Assembly: GCA_024277955.1 (NCBI GenBank)
Contig: JAJRUE010000219.1
Span: forward strand, 1-9,734
Direction of reading: 5' to 3'
Length of the DNA: 9,734 nt
From: Alphaproteobacteria bacterium
GTDB taxonomy: Bacteria; Pseudomonadota; Alphaproteobacteria; Rhodobacterales; Rhodobacteraceae
This document shows positions 6,073-9,734 of the stretch, piece by piece. The notes under the pieces are model-generated. The model was not told the DNA's origin. It worked only from the letters and a program-made list of their open reading frames with translations, and did not search any database. Positions within the stretch are counted from its first letter, which is position 1, and each line of letters opens with the position of its first letter. A program made the position numbers and the translations under genes.

Positions 6073-6092
6073 CAATTTCGCTCAGGTTATAG
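6064..6092 (+). promoter_or_regulatory. Sigma-70-type promoter of the iron-binding protein gene
   Basis: TTGACC (6064-6069) matches five of six bases of the -35 consensus. It is followed by a 17-base spacer and TTATAG (6087-6092), a fair -10. Transcription would begin near 6099 and leave a leader of about 25 bases with a GGAG ribosome-binding site at 6114-6117. Confidence 0.6.
6067..6087. promoter_or_regulatory. Iron-Rhodo-type box (TGA-N9-TCA) between -35 and -10
   Basis: The sequence is ACCTGA-N9-TCAGGT, a perfect dyad with 6-bp arms. It contains TGA-N9-TCA, the published pattern of the Iron-Rhodo box bound by Rrf2-family iron regulators (RirA in Rhizobiales; an IscR-type protein in Rhodobacter). 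It fills the promoter spacer and touches both hexamers, so a bound regulator would block RNA polymerase. That fits repression of iron uptake when iron is sufficient. The link to the iron gene downstream supports the call. Confidence 0.65.
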
Positions 6093-6124
6093 GGCCTGCA
6101 TGGACACCCGAACGGAGAAAGCCC

Positions 6125-7135
6125 ATGAAGATCGCCTCTTTCCTCCCAGCAGCGGTGGCGGCTGCGATGATCGCCGCCCCGGTCCTGGCCCAGGAAGTCA
6201 ACGTCTATTCCTACCGCCAGCCCGAGCTGATCAAGCCGCTCACCGATGCCTTTACCGCCGACACCGGGATCGCGGTGAACGTGGCCTATCTGGACAAGGG
6301 GATGATCGAACGGCTGCGCGCCGAGGGCGACCGTTCGCCCGCCGACGTGATCCTGACGGTGGATATCGCGCGCCTCGCCAAGGCGGTGGAAGCCGGGGTG
6401 ACGCAGCCGGTAAGCTCGGAGGTGATGCAGGCCAATGTGCCCGCCGAATACCGCGATCCGGGCGGCCAGTGGTGGGGGCTGACCACGCGCGCGCGCATTG
6501 TCTATGCCTCGAAAGACCGGGTCGCGCCGGGCGAGGTGACCACCTACGAAGACCTTGCCGATCCCAAGTGGCGGGGCCGGATCTGCACGCGGTCCGGCAC
6601 CCACGCCTATAACATCGCGCTGACCGCGGCGATGATCGCCCACCACGGCGAAGACTATACCCGCGGCTGGCTGAAGGGGCTGAAATCCAACCTGGCGCGC
6701 CGGCCCCAGGGCAATGACCGGGCGCAGATCAAGGCGATCTGGGCCGGGCAATGCGACATTTCGCTGGGCAACACCTATTACATGGGCAAGATGCTGGAAA
6801 ACCCGGAACAGACCGAATGGGCCAAGGCCGTGCGGCTGGATTTCCCGGTTTTCGAAGGCGGCGGCACCCATGTCAACGTTTCGGGCGTCGCCATGACCAA
6901 GGCCGCGCCGCACCCGCAGGAAGCCCTGAAATTCATGGAGTTCCTGACCTCACCCGAAGCCCAGGAAATCTATGCCGAAGCGAATTACGAATACCCCATC
7001 GCGCCGGGCGCCAAGCCGGCGGCGCTGGTCGCAAGCTGGGGCAGTTTCACCCCCGACACGGTCAACCTGATGGACCTCGCGGGGCTGCGCGCCGCCGCGC
7101 TGCGCCTGACCCAGGAGGTCGACTTCGACGGCTGA
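6125..7135 (+). CDS. Periplasmic Fe(3+)-binding protein of an ABC transporter
   Basis: The 336-aa protein is a ferric-iron substrate-binding protein of the FbpA/FutA type. It captures Fe(3+) in the periplasm and passes it to an inner-membrane ABC permease. The signal peptide is MKIASFLPAAVAAAMIAAPVLA with cleavage near residue 22. The mature N-terminus has the family motif VNVYSYRQPELI (25-36) with Y28 and Y30. Two adjacent tyrosines, Y218 and Y219, in NTYYMGKM are the expected iron ligands. Other family-like blocks are DVILTVDIARL (74-84), DLADPKWRGRICTRSGTHAYN (143-163) and LTSPEAQEIYAEANYEYPI (274-292). The length is normal. The ATG at 6125 has GGAG eight bases upstream. The gene has its own promoter with an Iron-Rhodo-type box and is followed by a hairpin. 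No permease or ATPase gene flanks it in this window, so its transporter partners lie elsewhere. Confidence 0.93.
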   Translation: MKIASFLPAAVAAAMIAAPVLAQEVNVYSYRQPELIKPLTDAFTADTGIAVNVAYLDKGMIERLRAEGDRSPADVILTVDIARLAKAVEAGVTQPVSSEVMQANVPAEYRDPGGQWWGLTTRARIVYASKDRVAPGEVTTYEDLADPKWRGRICTRSGTHAYNIALTAAMIAHHGEDYTRGWLKGLKSNLARRPQGNDRAQIKAIWAGQCDISLGNTYYMGKMLENPEQTEWAKAVRLDFPVFEGGGTHVNVSGVAMTKAAPHPQEALKFMEFLTSPEAQEIYAEANYEYPIAPGAKPAALVASWGSFTPDTVNLMDLAGLRAAALRLTQEVDFDG

Positions 7136-7159
7136 GCGGCCGGCCAGCCGTGATCCGGC

Positions 7160-7215
7160 GGCGGCGCCTGCGGCGCCAGGACTTTTGTTGGCGCCGCCCC
7201 TGGCCGGGGCGGCGC
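7160..7215 (+). terminator. Terminator with nested, mutually exclusive stems
   Basis: Downstream of the iron-protein gene, GGCGCC-TGC-GGCGCC (7163-7177) forms a tight 6-bp hairpin followed after five bases by TTTT (7183-7186), a plausible intrinsic terminator. The same bases can pair differently. GGCGGCGCC (7160-7168) is a perfect match to GGCGCCGCC (7190-7198). The latter also pairs within GCGCCGCCCC-TGGCC-GGGGCGGCGC (7191-7215), a perfect 10-bp stem. The hairpin at 7163 and the one at 7191 can coexist; the long-range pairing excludes both. Confidence 0.6.
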
Positions 7216-7218
7216 GTT

Positions 7219-7251
7219 GCCTCCGGCGGGGATATTTTCGGACAGAAGAAG
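7219..7251 (+). repeat. Dispersed intergenic repeat, copy B
   Basis: The sequence begins GCCTCCGGCGGG, has a TATTT core and ends in AGAAGAAG. It is the plus-strand counterpart of the minus-strand copy at 3896-3930, with about 27 of 33 bases shared. It follows the terminator structure at 7160-7215. The rest of the gap up to the nucleoside hydrolase holds a small hairpin GGCTG-GAAA-CAGCC (7263-7276) with a GNRA-type loop, and no convincing promoter. Confidence 0.7.
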
Positions 7252-7324
7252 AATGGGCGGCGGGCTGGAAACAGCCGGGGCGGCGCGCTATGGATGCGGT
7301 CTGGATGGCAGAAGGAAGACCAGG

Positions 7325-8263
7325 ATGGCGCGCAGGATCATCATTGACACGGACCCCGGCCAGGACGACGCGGTGGCGATCCTGCTGGCGCTGGCGAGCC
7401 CGGACGAGCTTGAGGTTGTCGGGATCACTTGCGTGGCGGGGAACGTGCCCCTGGCGCTGACCTCGGCCAATGCGCGCAAGGTGTGCGAACTGGCGGGGCG
7501 CGCGGATGTGCCGGTTTTTGCGGGTTGCGACGCGCCGCTGGAACGGGCGCTGGTCACCGCCGAGCATGTGCATGGCAAGACCGGGCTGGACGGGGTCGAG
7601 TTGCCGGATCCGGCGATGCCGCTGCAGGATGCGCATGCCGTGGATTTCCTGATCGACACGCTGCGGCGGGAACCGGCGGGCAGTATCACGCTTTGCCCGC
7701 TGGGACCGCTGACCAACATCGCCACCGCCTTTCGCAAGGCCCCCGACATCGCCGGGCGGGTGGCCGAGATCGTGCTGATGGGCGGGGCTTATTTCGAGGT
7801 CGGCAACATCACCCCGGCGGCGGAATTCAACATTTACGTCGATCCGGAAGCCGCTGATATCGTGTTCAAATCCGGCGTTCCTCTGGTGGTGATGCCGCTT
7901 GATGTGACGCACAAGGCGCTGGTCACCGCGCCCCGGGTCGCCGCCTTTGCCGGGCTGGGCAGCCATGTGGGCGAGGTGGTCGCCAGCTGGACCCATTTCT
8001 TCGAGCGGTTCGACGTTGCCAAATACGGCTCGGAAGGGGCGCCGCTGCACGACCCCACGGTGATCGCGTATCTGCTGCAGCCCGGCCTGTTCGAGGGCCG
8101 TCATATCAACGTGGAAATCGAGACCCAGAGCCCGCTGACCCGCGGCATGACGGTTGCCGACTGGTGGGGGGTTACCGACCGGCCCGCCAACGCCACCTTC
8201 ATGGGCGATATCGACGCCGACGGGTTTTTCGCGCTGCTCACCGAACGGCTGGGGCGGTTATGA
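7325..8263 (+). CDS. Nucleoside hydrolase (inosine-uridine preferring family)
   Basis: This enzyme cleaves the N-glycosidic bond of ribonucleosides to give ribose and a free base, in purine or pyrimidine salvage. The 312-aa length is typical. The diagnostic calcium-binding motif DTDPGQDDA is at 8-16 (D8, D10, D14, D15). The ribose-binding block NITPAAEFNIYVDPEAA is at 161-177 (N161, E167, N169), and HDPTVIAYLL at 242-251 carries the C-terminal aspartate ligand D243 and H242. There is no signal peptide, so it is cytoplasmic. Base preference cannot be read with confidence. The ATG at 7325 begins right at the conserved RRIIIDTDPG strand and has an AAGGAAG ribosome-binding site a few bases upstream; the in-frame extension to 7217 runs into the repeat and is rejected. 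Its stop overlaps the selO start (ATGA). Confidence 0.94.
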   Translation: MARRIIIDTDPGQDDAVAILLALASPDELEVVGITCVAGNVPLALTSANARKVCELAGRADVPVFAGCDAPLERALVTAEHVHGKTGLDGVELPDPAMPLQDAHAVDFLIDTLRREPAGSITLCPLGPLTNIATAFRKAPDIAGRVAEIVLMGGAYFEVGNITPAAEFNIYVDPEAADIVFKSGVPLVVMPLDVTHKALVTAPRVAAFAGLGSHVGEVVASWTHFFERFDVAKYGSEGAPLHDPTVIAYLLQPGLFEGRHINVEIETQSPLTRGMTVADWWGVTDRPANATFMGDIDADGFFALLTERLGRL

Positions 8264-9672
8264 GCGCGCCACGGCCCCCGGCCTTCGAGAGCGGCTATGC
8301 CGCCCTGCCCGAGCGCCTGTTCGACCGCCAGGCGCCGGTGCCGGTGGCCGCGCCCGCCTGGATCGCGCTGAACCGCGACCTGGCGGAAGAGCTGGGCATT
8401 GACCCGGCCTGGCTGGCCAGCGACGCGGCGCTGCAGGTCTTTGCCGGCAATGCCGTGCCCGAGGGCGCGACCCCGATCACCCAGGCCTATGCCGGCCACC
8501 AGTTCGGCGGCTGGGTGCCGCGGCTGGGCGACGGGCGCGCGGTGCTGCTGGGCGAGCTGCGCGACCGGGCCGGGCAGCGGCGCGACGTGCAGCTCAAGGG
8601 CGCCGGGCGCACCCGCTGGTCGCGCGGCGGCGACGGGCGGGCCTGGCTGGGGCCGGTGCTGCGCGAATACCTGGTGAGCGAAGCGATGCACGCGCTGGGC
8701 ATCCCCACCACGCGGGCGCTCGCGGCGGTGGCCACGGGTGAGGCGGTGCAGCGCGAAACTGCCCTGCCCGGCGCTGTGCTGACGCGGGTTGCCGCCAGCC
8801 ACCTGCGCGTCGGCACGTTCCAGTATTTCGCGGCCCGCGGGGATGACGAGGCGCTGCAGGCGCTGGCCGACTACGCCCGCGCCCGCCACTACCCGCAGGC
8901 CGAAGGTGCGCTGGACCTGCTGCGCGCCGTGGTCGAGGCGCAGGCCCGCCTGGTGGCGCGATGGATGTCGGTCGGCTTCATCCACGGGGTGATGAACACC
9001 GACAACATGACGATCAGCGGCGAAACCATCGACTATGGCCCCTGCGCCTTCATGGACGCCTACCACCCGGTGACGGTGTTCAGCTCGATCGACCGCAACG
9101 GGCGCTATGCCTATACCAACCAGCCCGACGTGGCGCTGTGGAACCTGGCGCAGCTGGCCACCAGCCTGCTGCCGCTGATGGGCGAGCGCGACGCGGCGGT
9201 GCGCGAGGCGACCGAGGCAGTGCACCGCTTTTCGCCGATCTACGCCGGCGAATGGCTGCGGCTTTTCGGCCGCAAGATCGGGCTGGCCGCGGCGCGCCCG
9301 GCCGATGCGCCGCTGATCGAGGCCTTTCTGCAGGGCCTTGCCGACCACGGCCACGATTTCACCAACGCCTTTCGCGGCCTGGCCGATGATCGCACCCCCG
9401 AGGGGCTGGACGACTGGGCCGCCGACTGGCGCGCGCGGCTGTCGGGCGAAGACGATCCGCACGGCGTCATGCGCGCCGCCAACCCGGCCTATATCGCGCG
9501 CAACCACCGCGTCGAGCAGGCGATAGAAGCCGCCGTCGCCGGCGATCTGGCCCCGTTCGTAACCCTGCACCGGTTGCTGGCCCGCCCCTTCGACGAACAA
9601 CCGGACATGGCCGCGTTTCGCGCACCGCCCGAGCCGCATGAAGAGGTCCGCCAGACCTTCTGCGGCACCTGA
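8260..9672 (+). CDS. selO: Protein adenylyltransferase SelO (YdiU/UPF0061)
   Basis: SelO is a pseudokinase-fold enzyme that transfers AMP from ATP to Ser, Thr or Tyr of target proteins, with a role in redox stress shown in other bacteria. The 470-aa protein is of normal length (E. coli YdiU has 478). Visible landmarks are the QAYAGHQFGGWVPRLGDGRA block (75-94), GELRDRAGQRRDVQLKGAGRTRWSR (98-122), which includes a probable nucleotide-binding lysine K113, and LREYLVSEAMHALGIPTTRAL (134-154). The active-site motif HGVMNTDNM (242-250) has the probable catalytic D248 and metal-binding N249, and IDYGPCAFMD (257-266) has the metal-binding D258. The C-terminus ends CGT, so a cysteine (C468) sits third from the end, where animal SelO has selenocysteine. 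The ATG overlaps the stop of the nucleoside hydrolase by four bases, which implies translational coupling. Confidence 0.95.
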   Translation: MSAPRPPAFESGYAALPERLFDRQAPVPVAAPAWIALNRDLAEELGIDPAWLASDAALQVFAGNAVPEGATPITQAYAGHQFGGWVPRLGDGRAVLLGELRDRAGQRRDVQLKGAGRTRWSRGGDGRAWLGPVLREYLVSEAMHALGIPTTRALAAVATGEAVQRETALPGAVLTRVAASHLRVGTFQYFAARGDDEALQALADYARARHYPQAEGALDLLRAVVEAQARLVARWMSVGFIHGVMNTDNMTISGETIDYGPCAFMDAYHPVTVFSSIDRNGRYAYTNQPDVALWNLAQLATSLLPLMGERDAAVREATEAVHRFSPIYAGEWLRLFGRKIGLAAARPADAPLIEAFLQGLADHGHDFTNAFRGLADDRTPEGLDDWAADWRARLSGEDDPHGVMRAANPAYIARNHRVEQAIEAAVAGDLAPFVTLHRLLARPFDEQPDMAAFRAPPEPHEEVRQTFCGT

Positions 9673-9684
9673 GCACTGCCCGAA

Positions 9685-9725
9685 ACGCCGCCCGGAACGC
9701 CGCCCGGAACGGCCGCGCATGCGCG
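9685..9725. repeat. Short tandem repeat and palindrome after selO
   Basis: The 12-base unit ACGCCGCCCGGA occurs twice in a row (9685-9696 and 9697-9708). A perfect 12-bp palindrome, CGCGCATGCGCG, follows at 9714-9725. No U-tract comes after it before the window ends, so it cannot be called a terminator from this sequence. The cut-off at 9734 hides what lies beyond. Confidence 0.5.
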
Positions 9726-9734
9726 CACCTGAAC

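Noticed and set aside
6100..6612. ATG at 6100 near the predicted transcription start, opening a 170-codon frame
   Set aside because: Its position would suit a leaderless start, but the frame is out of phase with the iron-binding protein and its product is Arg/Gly-rich without recognisable features. The ATG at 6125 has the GGAG site and the signal peptide.
6950..8104. A 384-codon minus-strand frame crossing the iron-protein end and the nucleoside hydrolase
   Set aside because: It runs through two genes and the terminator between them, with no plausible start or domain, so it is a GC-driven shadow.
8101..9720. A 539-codon minus-strand frame opposite selO
   Set aside because: It mirrors the codon phase of selO; the product is low-complexity and resembles no family, while selO carries clear catalytic motifs.
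1..9734. Search for mobile elements, CRISPR arrays, tRNA or rRNA genes, and toxin-antitoxin or defence genes
   Set aside because: No transposase, integrase, regularly spaced repeats, tRNA-like folds or defence-type domains were seen on either strand. MazG here is the two-domain housekeeping pyrophosphohydrolase with no mazEF pair beside it.

Overview
The window is about 9.7 kb of GC-rich DNA, chromosomal in character, almost certainly from an alphaproteobacterium and most likely from the Rhodobacteraceae/Rhodobacterales. The grounds are the strong G/C bias at third codon positions, a DUF4167 protein close to prfA-prmC, an Iron-Rhodo-type operator (TGA-N9-TCA) before an iron-binding protein gene, and two copies of a GC-rich intergenic repeat that I associate with this order. 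There are no insertion sequences, phage genes, tRNA or rRNA genes or CRISPR arrays. The gene content is mostly housekeeping, and I do not see a plainly new multi-gene system.

Layout. Positions 1-123 hold the left edge and the 3' side of a minus-strand gene. Then come, on the minus strand, a DUF4167 protein (124-756), a roughly 300-base gap, and prmC (1060-1992) with prfA (1997-3046). The last two form a tight operon in which PrmC methylates the GGQ glutamine of the release factor made just upstream. A small secreted cysteine-containing protein of unknown function (3149-3487, plus strand) diverges from prfA and runs tail-to-tail into a DUF1499 membrane-anchored protein (3404-3844, minus strand), overlapping it by 84 bp. 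An M20-family amidohydrolase (3963-5123, minus strand) lies upstream of the DUF1499 gene and is divergent from mazG (5188-6039, plus strand).

The right-hand part is all plus strand. mazG is followed by a short, densely palindromic regulatory region (6038-6092) and a periplasmic ferric-iron-binding protein (6125-7135). Next come a structured terminator and repeat element (7160-7251), a nucleoside hydrolase (7325-8263) and selO (8260-9672). The last two are coupled by an ATGA stop/start overlap.

The most interesting parts are non-coding. The iron-protein promoter has an Iron-Rhodo-type box lying between its -35 and -10, next to two further dyads. A repeat sits just past terminator-like hairpins at two places. 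A complex fold of mutually exclusive stems follows the iron-protein gene. A leaderless-looking extended -10 promoter precedes the small secreted protein. The iron-binding protein has no permease or ATPase gene beside it here, so it must work with a transporter encoded elsewhere.
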